64,000 nt of DNA from contig CALGAP010000008.1 of the NCBI GenBank assembly GCA_937958995.1, positions 124,001-188,000 of the forward strand, given 5' to 3'. Of the stretch, positions 1 to 8,814 are shown piece by piece. The stretch is from an uncultured Chitinophagaceae bacterium. Lineage in GTDB: Bacteria; Bacteroidota; Bacteroidia; Chitinophagales; Chitinophagaceae. Every line of letters starts with the position of its first letter. Position 1 is the stretch's first letter. The position numbers and the translations under genes were made by a program. Under the pieces are notes generated by a model. The model saw only the letters and a program-made list of their open reading frames with translations. It did not search any database and was not told where the DNA came from.

Positions 1-44
1 TCGGAAAGAAAATATACTTTTTTACCTGGTGGTAATTGCATTGT

Positions 45-446
45 TTAAAAATCAGGTTGTAGAAAATCGCCGCTCTTTATCCATCTCATTCCCGTCACCG
101 GCCGGTTGTACCAATATATCCAGGCCTTTACTATTTCATCATTCATCATCACATCTGCCATTGCTCTTCGGAACAACGAAGGTCCGTCGTAGCAACCTTC
201 ATACTCATCCAACACCCGCATGGCCCTATCAAAATCCTCCGCTTCTTTCAGTTTATACAACTCCCCCACAATCCTGCATTCCTCATTCGTCGGTACACCT
301 GCGGGGTATTCAATCGCATCAAATAATTTTCCCTTTACACTTCCCTTCCCCACCCAGACAAAAAACCGTTCAATATATCCATGCGCCCTATGCCCCGCAT
401 CACGCCTCAACGTTCCATACACAAAAATATACGCCGGCTGCCTCAT
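45..446 (-). CDS. Gamma-glutamylcyclotransferase-like (AIG2/GGCT fold) protein
   Basis: A 133-residue cytosolic protein of the gamma-glutamylcyclotransferase-like superfamily. The family's substrate loop YGTLR is at residues 10-14, and an acidic LDEYEG motif near residues 79-84 supplies the likely catalytic glutamate (E83 by position). Members release 5-oxoproline from gamma-glutamyl amino acids or gamma-glutamylamines; the exact substrate cannot be read from sequence. It starts at an ATG 61 bases after the LUD-domain gene ends, on the same strand, so it may be the last gene of the rsfS-ftsH-lutC run. Family assignment is firm; biochemical function is open. Confidence 0.85.
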   Translation of the reverse strand: MRQPAYIFVYGTLRRDAGHRAHGYIERFFVWVGKGSVKGKLFDAIEYPAGVPTNEECRIVGELYKLKEAEDFDRAMRVLDEYEGCYDGPSLFRRAMADVMMNDEIVKAWIYWYNRPVTGMRWIKSGDFLQPDF

Positions 447-507
447 ACAATTGAGAATTCCCCCTGACTTACTGATTGTTGATTATTCCTTTTACGATTT
501 CAATCCC

Positions 508-1143
508 TCAATCATCAACCAAAAAAACATATACTTCCTTCGGTCCGTGTACACCCACCACCAGCGTCTTTTCGATATCCGCCGTGCGGCTGGGACCCGT
601 AGCAAATGTGATCAGCGACGGCAGATTGCCTTTATATTTTTCTCTTGCCTGTAACAGCGCGTCTTTCACATCATACACCAGCTGGCTTCTGTAAGCAATG
701 CAAATATGCACGGGGGCATACACGCTTACTGTCCGACCTCCGGCTCCCGCGGCCGTCATCACAATACTTCCGGTTCGCGCCACCAGCCATTCGCAGGTGG
801 TGATGGCTGCTTCGCAGGTGGAGAGGTCTTCGTATGTAAACTGGGTGAAATTATTTTCTGCAAGAATTTTTTTCAAAGACTCATCACGGCAAAGGATTTT
901 TGTCCAGCCCGTGTGCTTCACCAACGCATCCAGCTGCGCGCCCAACTCGGCATGGTCCAGGCAAAAAACAAATCGTCCCTGCAGGGTTTTGAACCGCTCT
1001 GCAAATTCAATTTCCAGTTCCTGTTTCGAGGGTTGATACACCGGGCTGTTTCCTTCACTTTGCGGAAAAGGAAGAGGCGTTGAGTGGGTCAACGCCTGCC
1101 TTATTCTTTTGAGAATATTTTCTTTCGAAGGAGAAACATTCAT
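508..1143 (-). CDS. LUD-domain protein, LutC/YkgG-like
   Basis: A 211-residue protein with a LUD domain, the fold of LutC in the LutABC L-lactate oxidation complex. The C-terminal half carries the family hallmark: a glycine-rich ATGPSRTADIE stretch followed by GVHGPKE. It has no iron-sulfur motifs, as expected for LutC rather than LutB. Its ATG lies one base after the ftsH stop codon, so the two are almost certainly co-transcribed and probably translationally coupled. A LutB-type gene occurs about 28 kb away on the same strand (29166-30539), and no LutA is seen in the window, so the classical lut operon is not intact here. A role in lactate oxidation is inferred only from family membership. 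Confidence 0.85.
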   Translation of the reverse strand: MNVSPSKENILKRIRQALTHSTPLPFPQSEGNSPVYQPSKQELEIEFAERFKTLQGRFVFCLDHAELGAQLDALVKHTGWTKILCRDESLKKILAENNFTQFTYEDLSTCEAAITTCEWLVARTGSIVMTAAGAGGRTVSVYAPVHICIAYRSQLVYDVKDALLQAREKYKGNLPSLITFATGPSRTADIEKTLVVGVHGPKEVYVFLVDD

Positions 1144-1144
1144 A

Positions 1145-3205
1145 TTAAGTAGCCGGATGGTTCGTTACATTGCTGTCGTATGGTGGCACACCTTCGCTGA
1201 TAGAACCCGTCTCGTGACCCTGTCCATCCACATCAATCGTTTTCTTTTCACCCCAGGGTCTTTTACCGATCAGTGCTTCCACATCGCTCTGGAACAATAC
1301 TTCCTTATCGAGCAATGCTTCGGCCAGCTTCTCTACCTGCTCTTTCTTTTCAATCAGTAGCTTCTTGGTCTTTTCGTATGCTGTATCGATCAGTTTTCTT
1401 ACCTCTTCATCAATCAGCTTGCTGGTCTCCTCAGAATATGGTTTGGTGAACGAATTTTCAGCAGCGGGATCGTAGAAACTTACGTTGCCCACCTTTTCAT
1501 TCATACCATACACTGTGACCATCGAATAAGCGATGCGCGTGATCTGCTGCAAGTCGTTTTGCGCACCGGTAGAAATTTTTCCGAAGAAAATCTCCTCTGC
1601 AGCACGACCACCGAGCGTCATGCATATCTGGTCCATCAGCTGATCGGTGTTGTACAAATACTGCTCTTTGGGAGTGTACTGCGCATATCCCAAGGCGGCC
1701 ACACCGCGCGGCACGATGGTCACTTTCAACAGCGGGTAGGCATGCTCAAGATACCATCCGCAGATTGCGTGACCCGATTCGTGGTAAGCGATGATCTTTT
1801 TCTCTTCGGGAGAAATGATCTTGTTTTTCTTCTCCAAACCACCAATTACGCGGTCAACGGCATCCTGGAAATCTTCCATTTCTACCGACTGCTTGCCTTT
1901 GCGGGCAGCAATCAGCGCGGCTTCGTTGCACACGTTGGCGATATCCGCGCCGGCAAAACCAGGCGTTTGTTCTGCCAGCTTATGTATATCAACTTTTTCA
2001 GAGATTTTGATAGGCTTCAGGTGAACTTTGAAAATACTTTCACGGCCCTTCAGGTCTGGTTTATCAATGGAAATCTGGCGGTCGAAACGGCCGGGGCGCA
2101 GCAAGGCGCTGTCCAGCACGTCGGGGCGGTTGGTGGCGGCCAGTACAATGATGCCGCTTTCGCCACTGAAGCCATCCATTTCTACCAGCAACTGGTTGAG
2201 GGTGCTTTCGCGCTCGTCGTTGCTCATAATGGCGTTCTTTCCGCGGGCACGACCGATGGCATCAATTTCATCGATGAAAATGATACAGGGTGCTTTTTCA
2301 CGGGCTTGTTTAAACAGGTCGCGAACGCGGCTGGCGCCCACACCTACGAACAGCTCTACGAAGTCGGAACCACTCATCGAGAAGAAGGGTACCTGCGCTT
2401 CGCCTGCCATAGCTTTTGCCAGCAGGGTCTTACCGGTACCCGGAGGACCTACCAGCAATGCGCCTTTGGGAATCTTACCACCAAGAGAAGTATATTTTTT
2501 GGGATTTTTCAAAAAGTCAACGATCTCCATCACTTCCACCTTGGCCTCATCAAGACCGGCCACGTCGGCAAAGGTGATATTTACCTTGGTGCCTTTGTCG
2601 AACAGCGTGGCTCTCGACTTACCGATGTTGAAGATACCGCCGGGGCCGCTGCCGCCACCACCGCCGCCGCCCATTTTGCGCATCAGCATCACCCATATCA
2701 AAACGATCACGATAAGAGGCAGAAGGAATTGAATGATAGAGCCAAACCACTCGCCTTCCTGGCTGGGTGTATTGGGCACCGGTGTTATTTCAGGATGATC
2801 TTTGTAATAAGCTTTGAGTTCTTTGGAAAATTCTTCGGCCTTAACCACTTTGAATTCGAAATGCGGGCCTTTATCGCTGGCAGCGGGCCAGCCTTTCTGC
2901 AGCTTGCCGCGGTATTTTTCCAGCCGGTCTTGCCTGATGAAAACTCTTACAAGATTCTTGTTGGTAACTGTATTGAGCTTTTCTACATCGCCGGCATCCA
3001 GCATCTGGTAGAAGTCTATTTCATTGATGTCTTTGGCATCAGGGGTAAAGGAGCCGAATAATTGAAATCCGACCAGAATGGCAAATATGATGGCCCAAAC
3101 CCAGTAAATGTTGAATTTAGGGCCCTTGCGATTGCCACCACCGTCCTCACGGGGTCGAAAGCGGGGAAAGTTGCGGTCGTTCTGTCTTGAATCGTCTTGT
3201 GACAT
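1145..3205 (-). CDS. ftsH: ATP-dependent zinc metalloprotease FtsH
   Basis: Membrane-anchored AAA+ protease of 686 residues that degrades unfolded membrane proteins and regulatory substrates. Domain order: cytoplasmic tail; TM helix 1 at about 34-53; periplasmic segment; TM helix 2 at about 157-175; a glycine-rich linker (about 179-190); the AAA domain with Walker A GPPGTGKT at 253-260, pore loop FVG near 286-288, Walker B IIFIDEID at 308-315 and second region of homology around 355-373; then the zinc site HESGH at 475-479. All catalytic motifs are intact. The cytoplasmic stretch before TM1 is longer than in E. coli FtsH. It follows rsfS after a 147-base gap and runs directly into the LUD gene. 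Confidence 0.98.
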   Translation of the reverse strand: MSQDDSRQNDRNFPRFRPREDGGGNRKGPKFNIYWVWAIIFAILVGFQLFGSFTPDAKDINEIDFYQMLDAGDVEKLNTVTNKNLVRVFIRQDRLEKYRGKLQKGWPAASDKGPHFEFKVVKAEEFSKELKAYYKDHPEITPVPNTPSQEGEWFGSIIQFLLPLIVIVLIWVMLMRKMGGGGGGGSGPGGIFNIGKSRATLFDKGTKVNITFADVAGLDEAKVEVMEIVDFLKNPKKYTSLGGKIPKGALLVGPPGTGKTLLAKAMAGEAQVPFFSMSGSDFVELFVGVGASRVRDLFKQAREKAPCIIFIDEIDAIGRARGKNAIMSNDERESTLNQLLVEMDGFSGESGIIVLAATNRPDVLDSALLRPGRFDRQISIDKPDLKGRESIFKVHLKPIKISEKVDIHKLAEQTPGFAGADIANVCNEAALIAARKGKQSVEMEDFQDAVDRVIGGLEKKNKIISPEEKKIIAYHESGHAICGWYLEHAYPLLKVTIVPRGVAALGYAQYTPKEQYLYNTDQLMDQICMTLGGRAAEEIFFGKISTGAQNDLQQITRIAYSMVTVYGMNEKVGNVSFYDPAAENSFTKPYSEETSKLIDEEVRKLIDTAYEKTKKLLIEKKEQVEKLAEALLDKEVLFQSDVEALIGKRPWGEKKTIDVDGQGHETGSISEGVPPYDSNVTNHPAT

Positions 3206-3352
3206 ATTTTGTTGGACTTGTCCTTTTTTTCTTGATTAAAGTTTAGGAACCTGAAATAATAATGATAATTTAAAGGAATTGTTCGGGTAAGGTACCCAAC
3301 TAAAACGATTATTTTTCCTTTTGTTATATTTTATCTAAGATTTTTTGGGGGT

Positions 3353-3754
3353 TTAATATTCTTCAGAGGCGGCATCACTCCACATCTCTTCCAGCTTGTA
3401 GAATTTACGGGTTTCTGTCTGCATAACATGAACCACCACATTTACATAGTCGATCAGGATCCACTGGGCGTTCTGGAATCCTTCATGGTGGTACGGGGTT
3501 TCCTTCACGGTTTTCTTAATATGCTCTTCTACGAAATCAGCAATGGCTTTTACCTGTATAGTATTGCTGGCTTCGCAAATGATAAAGAAATCCGCAACAG
3601 CTTCGGGAATTTTTCGCAGATCAAGCGAAATTATGTTCTCTCCTTTTTTCTCCTGGATGGCGTGAATTATTGCTTTAATAATCTTCGAATTCTTTGTTAA
3701 CCTTGCTACACTTTTTCGTTTGGGACGGGTAGCTAACACTGACAGTTGTTCCAA
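3353..3754 (-). CDS. rsfS: Ribosomal silencing factor RsfS (Iojap family)
   Basis: A 133-residue protein of the RsfS/Iojap family, which binds ribosomal protein uL14 and blocks 30S-50S joining when nutrients are short. Family core visible: LDLRKI followed by the ADFFIICEASN segment, then the HHEGFQNAQWILIDYVNVVVHVM segment near the C-terminus (quoted only as position, residues about 88-112). The best start is TTG at 3754: an in-frame stop lies 9 bases upstream and there is no early ATG. It is divergent from birA with a short shared upstream region, and precedes ftsH on the same strand, an arrangement I recognise from other Bacteroidota. Confidence 0.93.
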   Translation of the reverse strand: MEQLSVLATRPKRKSVARLTKNSKIIKAIIHAIQEKKGENIISLDLRKIPEAVADFFIICEASNTIQVKAIADFVEEHIKKTVKETPYHHEGFQNAQWILIDYVNVVVHVMQTETRKFYKLEEMWSDAASEEY

Positions 3755-3832
3755 ATAATCTTATTGTTTTTTTAATGATTAATTGTATCGGGTCTGTTCC
3801 CTAATTTCGCTCAGGCCAAAAATAGTAATCTT

Positions 3833-4615
3833 TTGTCACATCCCGGCAGCATCAATCCTATAGGCCAGCCCTTTACGATATTATCGTCGGTGGATAGCAC
3901 CAACAACTATGCCATGGCCCGGGTGCAGGCCGGTTTGGCACGGCACGGCGAGGCCTGGTTTACCCTGGAACAGACCGCCGGCAAGGGACAACGTAACAAG
4001 CAGTGGATCACCAGTGCCGGGGAAAATATACTGCTGAGCGTTGTGTTACAACCGTTCAGGCTCACCGCTTCCCAACAGTTCCTTCTATCAGCGTCCATGG
4101 CCCTTGCGTGCTATGATTTTTATAAAAATTATGCCGGGGACGAAACCAGGATCAAATGGCCCAACGATCTTTACTGGCGTGACAGAAAGGCAGGGGGCAT
4201 TCTCATCGAAAATAATTTTCATGGCGCGTCATGGGCCTACGCCGTGGTGGGTATCGGCATCAATATCAACCAGGGGCGTTTCGACCCTTCGCTTCCCAAT
4301 CCAGTGTCGCTCAAACAGATCACCGGCCGCCACTTCGATGTGCCGCAAATGGCGAAAGAGCTGTGCAAATCGCTGGAAAAAAGGTTCCGGCAGTTGCAGG
4401 ATGGAGCCGAAGAAACCATCCTCGAAGACTATAAAGCAGTGATGTATAAGCGCGGAAGCAAGGTAAGGTTCCGGAAAAACGGAAAAGAGTTCGTGGCCCA
4501 GGTAGATGGCGTGGCACCGTCGGGGCACCTGCTGGCGGGTGGAGAAAGGTATGATTTGAGCGAGGTGGAGTGGGTTTTGAGTTGGCGCAATAACAGCGGC
4601 TTATCTTCTTCTTGA
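3833..4615 (+). CDS. birA: Biotin--[acetyl-CoA-carboxylase] ligase, single-domain type
   Basis: A 260-residue biotin protein ligase that activates biotin as biotinyl-AMP and attaches it to the acetyl-CoA carboxylase carrier protein. Visible motifs: DSTNNYA at 21-27, the biotinoyl-AMP loop KGQRNKQW at 51-58, KWPND at 108-112 and GILIEN at 122-127; the small C-terminal domain follows. There is no N-terminal helix-turn-helix, so this is a catalytic enzyme and not a repressor. The start is TTG at 3833, because the first in-frame ATG lies after the conserved DST motif. Its 3' end overlaps the convergent DUF5777 gene by 15 bases. Confidence 0.94.
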   Translation: MSHPGSINPIGQPFTILSSVDSTNNYAMARVQAGLARHGEAWFTLEQTAGKGQRNKQWITSAGENILLSVVLQPFRLTASQQFLLSASMALACYDFYKNYAGDETRIKWPNDLYWRDRKAGGILIENNFHGASWAYAVVGIGININQGRFDPSLPNPVSLKQITGRHFDVPQMAKELCKSLEKRFRQLQDGAEETILEDYKAVMYKRGSKVRFRKNGKEFVAQVDGVAPSGHLLAGGERYDLSEVEWVLSWRNNSGLSSS

Positions 4616-5476
4616 CAAAGTAAATACCCTGCTCAGGTTAAACCCGAATCGGATATCCCCCTTCCAGAAATCGTCGGTCGTGTTTGTGATAAATTCCTTC
4701 TCATTCATACCTGCACTATTACTGAAGTGCAACTGGAATACGTGACCGCCGGTTTCGATATCAAAACCTACCGATAAGGGATCTTTTGTATTAGGTGCGC
4801 GGCCCGCGAGTATGGGATGATAATCCACTACAAAGGCTATGCGCTTTGATAATTTCAAACGACCACCGATGCCGAGCGCGTAGGTATCATTATCATCATC
4901 TGCACCCGGCACCATGTTGCGGTGCACGAAGGTGGGGGCGAGTTGTAAGGAGAATTTGTCACTGAATTTTCTGCCGATAATCAATTCGTGGTAGAAACCC
5001 AGTCGTGAAGAGAAATAGTTCTTTCGTTCTTCATCCACCCAGTCCATCGTGTTCAACGTGATACCCGAGACCCATACCAGCGAGAAGGGCCAGCTGCCCT
5101 CGCCCGCCGACTGGCGCAGGGGGCGGAATTTTACAAAAGCATCGAATTCCTTGTTGACGCTGGTGCGGCCGATGCCGACAGTTAAATTTTCGGTGAGACC
5201 GTAGTCGAGACCCATACGCATGCTGGCGTGGTCGAGACCGAAAAATTCCTTTATGCCGCTGTTTACGGGACCAAAGCGGTGCAGGATGCGCACGTCGAGA
5301 ACCCCCTTACCGATAAATTCCATACTATGTCCATTAATGACGCGCGAAGATTTAAAGGCAGCAGTCACGTACCGCTTCTGGTTAGCGGAGTCTTCTACCT
5401 GCTTCAGCAGGTCTTCTTCCTGCGCCAACAGCGCAACAGGAATAAACAGAGCCAGGCATACTATAAGTTTTCTCAT
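4601..5476 (-). CDS. DUF5777-like outer-membrane beta-barrel protein
   Basis: A 291-residue secreted protein with a Sec signal peptide (hydrophobic core at residues 4-18, cleavage probably after LLAQ). The remainder alternates polar and aromatic residues in amphipathic strands typical of small outer-membrane barrels and resembles the DUF5777 family. The ATG at 5476 is chosen over a TTG six codons upstream because it gives a clean signal peptide. It is last in a tight four-gene operon with YceI, an OB-fold membrane protein and a cytochrome-like lipoprotein. Function is unknown; the neighbours suggest envelope redox or lipid-related work, which is inference. It overlaps birA tail to tail by 15 bases. 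Confidence 0.8.
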   Translation of the reverse strand: MRKLIVCLALFIPVALLAQEEDLLKQVEDSANQKRYVTAAFKSSRVINGHSMEFIGKGVLDVRILHRFGPVNSGIKEFFGLDHASMRMGLDYGLTENLTVGIGRTSVNKEFDAFVKFRPLRQSAGEGSWPFSLVWVSGITLNTMDWVDEERKNYFSSRLGFYHELIIGRKFSDKFSLQLAPTFVHRNMVPGADDDNDTYALGIGGRLKLSKRIAFVVDYHPILAGRAPNTKDPLSVGFDIETGGHVFQLHFSNSAGMNEKEFITNTTDDFWKGDIRFGFNLSRVFTLSRRR

Positions 5477-5501
5477 ACTGATATTTTGTAGCAAGGGTTA
5501 T

Positions 5502-6062
5502 TCATGATTTTAACGGCTCCATCGGGCAATCGATGGTAATCGTAACCGTATTGTTGATATTATCGCGGTGAATGCCCGGGATGTTGATCTTATAATCCGA
5601 CAGGCTTATCACCAGCGTGGAGGCAGCATGCGGCTTGCCTCCTTTTATCGTGATCTTTCCATCGTTTTCAATTTCTCTTGTCACGCCGTGAATGGTGAGT
5701 TTACCTTTCACTTTCACTTCGTACACACCATCCTTTGAATAATCTACCGCACTGTTGTTTACAATCTGTCCCCTGAATTCAGAACGCGGGTATTTGTCGC
5801 TCTCCACATAATTTTCATTAAAATGTTCCTGCATCAAAGCCTTCCGAAATTCAAAGCCGCGCATCAATACAGAAAACTGAATAACGCCCGTTTTACTATC
5901 GAGCACGCAGGTAACACTTTTATGATTCGCTGTGATGGTTTCGATATTTCCCTTCGATACAAAACTGATGCGTCCGTTTTTGGTAAAAAACTTGTCCTGC
6001 GCCGAAACAAAGGTTACGGATAAAACCAAAATGACCGTGACTACGAAATTTCTTTGCTGCAT
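5502..6062 (-). CDS. YceI-family periplasmic protein
   Basis: A 186-residue exported protein: a signal peptide ending near FVSAQ, then a YceI-type lipocalin-like domain. The family pattern of an N-terminal FTKNGRISFVSKG strand, central VLMRGFEFRKALMQEHFNENY region, a KYP/SEF motif and a C-terminal IHGVTREI strand is visible. YceI proteins bind long-chain polyisoprenoids such as polyprenyl-quinone-like lipids in an internal pocket. The ATG at 6062, 11 bases after the preceding stop, is preferred to a start nine codons upstream that would overlap that gene and spoil the signal peptide. Third gene in the cytochrome/OB/YceI/DUF5777 operon. Confidence 0.9.
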   Translation of the reverse strand: MQQRNFVVTVILVLSVTFVSAQDKFFTKNGRISFVSKGNIETITANHKSVTCVLDSKTGVIQFSVLMRGFEFRKALMQEHFNENYVESDKYPRSEFRGQIVNNSAVDYSKDGVYEVKVKGKLTIHGVTREIENDGKITIKGGKPHAASTLVISLSDYKINIPGIHRDNINNTVTITIDCPMEPLKS

Positions 6063-6073
6063 ATCCTTTGCTT

Positions 6074-6514
6074 TTATTCTATAACGCATCTGTTCAGCTC
6101 AACGTCTGAACCCAGCAGACCGGTATCGTCTTTTTTGAAGCCGGTGATCGCGCCCTTGATGGCGATTACCTGTCCGCGGCGAATACCCGCTGCGGCGCTC
6201 ACCAAATTGCTGTCCAATACACAACGCACGGATGACATATTGTTAGTATCTCCGAGGGCAATTGAAAAGGTATTTTCCAACTCATCAACGCTTTTCACCA
6301 TACCATTTACCACAATTATTTTGTTGTGATATTTCTTATCGGCCTCCGTTTCGTTGGCCTCAAACTCTGCTATCAGCGCCACCGCATCGGTGGTAAAATC
6401 GGGCTCTACATCGGTTAATGGCCTCACCGTGCGGGTAAACTCGCTCCAGGCATAAATAGCGACTACTACAATTACCAACGCTATAGCGCCTATGATGATT
6501 TTTTTCCTGCTCAT
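6074..6514 (-). CDS. Membrane-anchored OB-fold protein (tRNA_anti-like family)
   Basis: A 146-residue protein with an N-terminal transmembrane anchor (about residues 5-23) and an extracytoplasmic domain resembling the OB-fold tRNA_anti-like family: strands with VVNGMVKSVD, a SSVRCVLD segment, GQVIAIKGAITGF and a C-terminal Cys in LNRCVIE. The same family name covers small envelope OB proteins with no known nucleic-acid role. It starts 9 bases after the cytochrome-like gene and ends 11 bases before the yceI ATG, so the three are surely one transcript. Molecular function is unknown. Confidence 0.75.
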   Translation of the reverse strand: MSRKKIIIGAIALVIVVVAIYAWSEFTRTVRPLTDVEPDFTTDAVALIAEFEANETEADKKYHNKIIVVNGMVKSVDELENTFSIALGDTNNMSSVRCVLDSNLVSAAAGIRRGQVIAIKGAITGFKKDDTGLLGSDVELNRCVIE

Positions 6515-6523
6515 TGCATGCGA

Positions 6524-6874
6524 TTAGTTTTCGGGAGCGCCGGCATCAACCCAGCAACTGATAGTTTTTATTTCAACGTCGGTAAGGGTTGAATTCTGCG
6601 GCATAAAGCGCGACACCACGGCCGCTTTTATTTGGGGTGCAGCATTCTTGATAAGCGTATAATTAGTCAGCGGTCCCACACCATTGGTACTTCCTGCCGC
6701 ATGACAGTCAGTAATTGCGCACCGCGTTTGTATAATGGGAGCAACATTCGTGGCAAACTTTGACGGAACGGTGCCACAGTTGAGGCCATCGGGATACAAT
6801 ACTTCCTCTTTGTCGTAATAACAACTGCTGAAGAAGACCAGGCCAGTAATTACTAATAAAAGTTTCCTTTTCAT
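6524..6874 (-). CDS. Small cytochrome c-like lipoprotein with CX4CH motif
   Basis: A 116-residue protein with a lipoprotein signal peptide (lipobox-like FFSSC, Cys18) and one putative heme site, C52-A-I-T-D-C57-H58, which has four rather than two residues between the cysteines. M91 in the FMPQ segment could be the distal heme ligand, as in small mono-heme cytochromes c. Two further cysteines (C33, C107) could form a disulfide. The ATG at 6874 is used because it gives a proper signal peptide; another ATG lies at 6892. It is the first gene of the four-gene envelope operon, which suggests an electron-transfer role for the cluster (inference). Heme attachment to CX4CH is unproven. Confidence 0.75.
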   Translation of the reverse strand: MKRKLLLVITGLVFFSSCYYDKEEVLYPDGLNCGTVPSKFATNVAPIIQTRCAITDCHAAGSTNGVGPLTNYTLIKNAAPQIKAAVVSRFMPQNSTLTDVEIKTISCWVDAGAPEN

Positions 6875-6923
6875 GCAGGTAAGTTTACGCATAATTGTTC
6901 ACAATGGTTGCCTTCACAAAAAA

Positions 6924-6945
6924 CCCTGTCCTTGAAAGGACAGGG
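6924..6945 (-). terminator. Intrinsic terminator after the 7.1-8.8 kb TPR gene
   Basis: A perfect inverted repeat, CCCTGTCCTT / AAGGACAGGG, followed on the minus strand by a run of six T. It lies 138 bases beyond the stop of the TPR gene and 50 bases before the cytochrome operon, so it insulates the two. A second short hairpin (CGCCTG/CAGGCG, 6989-7004) sits between it and the TPR gene. Confidence 0.85.
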
Positions 6946-7083
6946 TAACCAAACCCTAAAACTAAAAAATAACCCATGAGAGAATAAACGCCTGGGGTCA
7001 GGCGTATGAATCAGGTACGGGGGAAACAGGGACATCGTTGCCTGGAGTTGCGAGTGCAGGACCCTTTACCCTACACCCGATAC

Positions 7084-8814
7084 TCAATAAATTCTCGACG
7101 ATTCAATTTTCACATCCGCCCATTTCCACGCTTTATCGAACCTCTTCTTCACCTCGGCGGCTTCGGCGGTTTTGGATTGACCCTTCAGGGCGTTGTAGAG
7201 ACCGATGAGGGCCCAGCCGTTCTCGGGGTAAGTGGTGAGGTCTTCGCGGTAAATTTTTTCAGCCTCTTCGTAGCGGCCGGCCTGTACCAGCACGTGACCG
7301 AGTGTGTGACGCACTGAAAAGAACCAGTCTGGCGGCTCCTGGTACATGAGACCATCTTCGATAGCCACGGCCTTTTTCAGCAGTTCTGTGGCCTCGTCGT
7401 ATTGCTTCCTGAAGGCCTTCAGTTCAGCTTCGAGTGTGAGCGCGGCAATACTGATAATTTCATGGGTGCTGTTCACATCCCATATACGGAACTCTTTCAG
7501 TGATTCATCTTCGAGATATTTTTTCACAGCGGCCAGTTCTTTGGCTGCGCTGGCTTCATCTTTCTTCGCAACATAGGCCATACCGCGCGCGTAGTGCCAG
7601 ATGGCGCGGGGATATTTCAATGATTCGCCGGGAATGGGCAGTTTCAGAATATCATCCCATTTGGCCATATGCACCATCACGTAGTAAGGAATGATGTAGT
7701 AGTGCTGCACAGTAGCCACTTCGCCCAGGTATTTTCTATCGGCCTTACGGCTAACCATCCACGCAGCGTCGATGGCCTTTTTGCTATTACCTTCCAGGAA
7801 AGCACAGGCGGCGAGGAAATGTATATTGTGCGGATAGAGCAGCATGGGATAAAAACCCGCAGCCTTGCATTGTGCGATATAAGTGCTGTCAACTTTTACC
7901 GCATTTTCGTTGGTCACAACACCCTTGTGATAATAGCCGGTGCGGATATAGATATGCGATGGCATGTGCACCATATGACCGGCAGCGGGCAAAAGCGTCT
8001 GCAGCCTGTCGGCGCTGGGCAGGGCCTTACCGGGATTGGGCGATGCTTCAATAGCGTGAATATACAGGTGATTGGCACCCGCATGATTGGGTTCTTTGGC
8101 AAGAATTTTTTCCAGCAGATCAATGATGGCGGGTGTCCAGGGCCTGGCTGTTCCATTTTTCTCCCAAAGATCCCAGGGGTGTTCGTTCATGAGCGCGTCG
8201 GCGTATAAAGTGGCAATCTCCATATCGCCGGGAAACTGCTCATAGGCATCTTTCATCGCCTGTGCGTAGGCGGCGTTGTAAGGAGTCATATCGCTCACGT
8301 CTTCGCGCGGAAAGCGTTTGGCCAGCGCAAGGATGAGGGCTCTTTCTTTGGGTGAAACATTTCCCGCTAAGGCCACGGCCTTATCCATCGCCTCGTTGAT
8401 ATCCCTGAGGCTGGCGCCATTCAGCGGCATATTGTAGTTAGGTCCCAGCACCATACCCATACCCCAGTAAGCCATGGCGCAGGTACTGTCGAGGCGGATG
8501 GCTTCCATAAACGAGCGGCCTGCTTCGCCATGGTTGAATGAATACAACAGCGTGAGGCCCTGGTTGAAATATTTCTGGGCATCGGCCGATTTGGTGGTGA
8601 TGGCATAGTGCAGGTTGTCAAGACCTTTGAACAGCGGCGCACCTTTCTCACTCAATTTGGTCGGATCAAATGAAGGGGAACAAAAAACGGCTATACTTTT
8701 CCCCGGCATCTTTTCTTGTTCAGCGGGCTTTCTGAAAGCCACTACTAAAATCAGGATAACGATTCCTGAAATGCTGATCGCATTCAATAGATTTCTTCCC
8801 ATAACTTCTTGCAT
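7084..8814 (-). CDS. Membrane-anchored tetratricopeptide-repeat protein
   Basis: A 576-residue protein with one N-terminal hydrophobic segment (about residues 10-27) and then helical repeats of TPR type, for example around SADAQKYFNQGLTLLYSFNH, the segment EAIRLDSTCAMAYWGMG, and near the C-terminus GHVLVQAGRYEEAEKIYREDL. No enzymatic motif was found. Two ATG codons (8814 and 8802) are possible; both keep the membrane anchor. It probably sits on the periplasmic side and binds partner proteins. It is a single-gene unit with its own terminator at 6924-6945. The specific role is unknown. Confidence 0.85.
   Translation of the reverse strand: MQEVMGRNLLNAISISGIVILILVVAFRKPAEQEKMPGKSIAVFCSPSFDPTKLSEKGAPLFKGLDNLHYAITTKSADAQKYFNQGLTLLYSFNHGEAGRSFMEAIRLDSTCAMAYWGMGMVLGPNYNMPLNGASLRDINEAMDKAVALAGNVSPKERALILALAKRFPREDVSDMTPYNAAYAQAMKDAYEQFPGDMEIATLYADALMNEHPWDLWEKNGTARPWTPAIIDLLEKILAKEPNHAGANHLYIHAIEASPNPGKALPSADRLQTLLPAAGHMVHMPSHIYIRTGYYHKGVVTNENAVKVDSTYIAQCKAAGFYPMLLYPHNIHFLAACAFLEGNSKKAIDAAWMVSRKADRKYLGEVATVQHYYIIPYYVMVHMAKWDDILKLPIPGESLKYPRAIWHYARGMAYVAKKDEASAAKELAAVKKYLEDESLKEFRIWDVNSTHEIISIAALTLEAELKAFRKQYDEATELLKKAVAIEDGLMYQEPPDWFFSVRHTLGHVLVQAGRYEEAEKIYREDLTTYPENGWALIGLYNALKGQSKTAEAAEVKKRFDKAWKWADVKIESSRIY

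Noticed and set aside
1559..3061. 500-codon plus-strand ORF opposite ftsH
   Set aside because: It lies wholly antisense to an unmistakable ftsH, and its translation has the biased composition of a mirrored coding strand with no recognisable motif.
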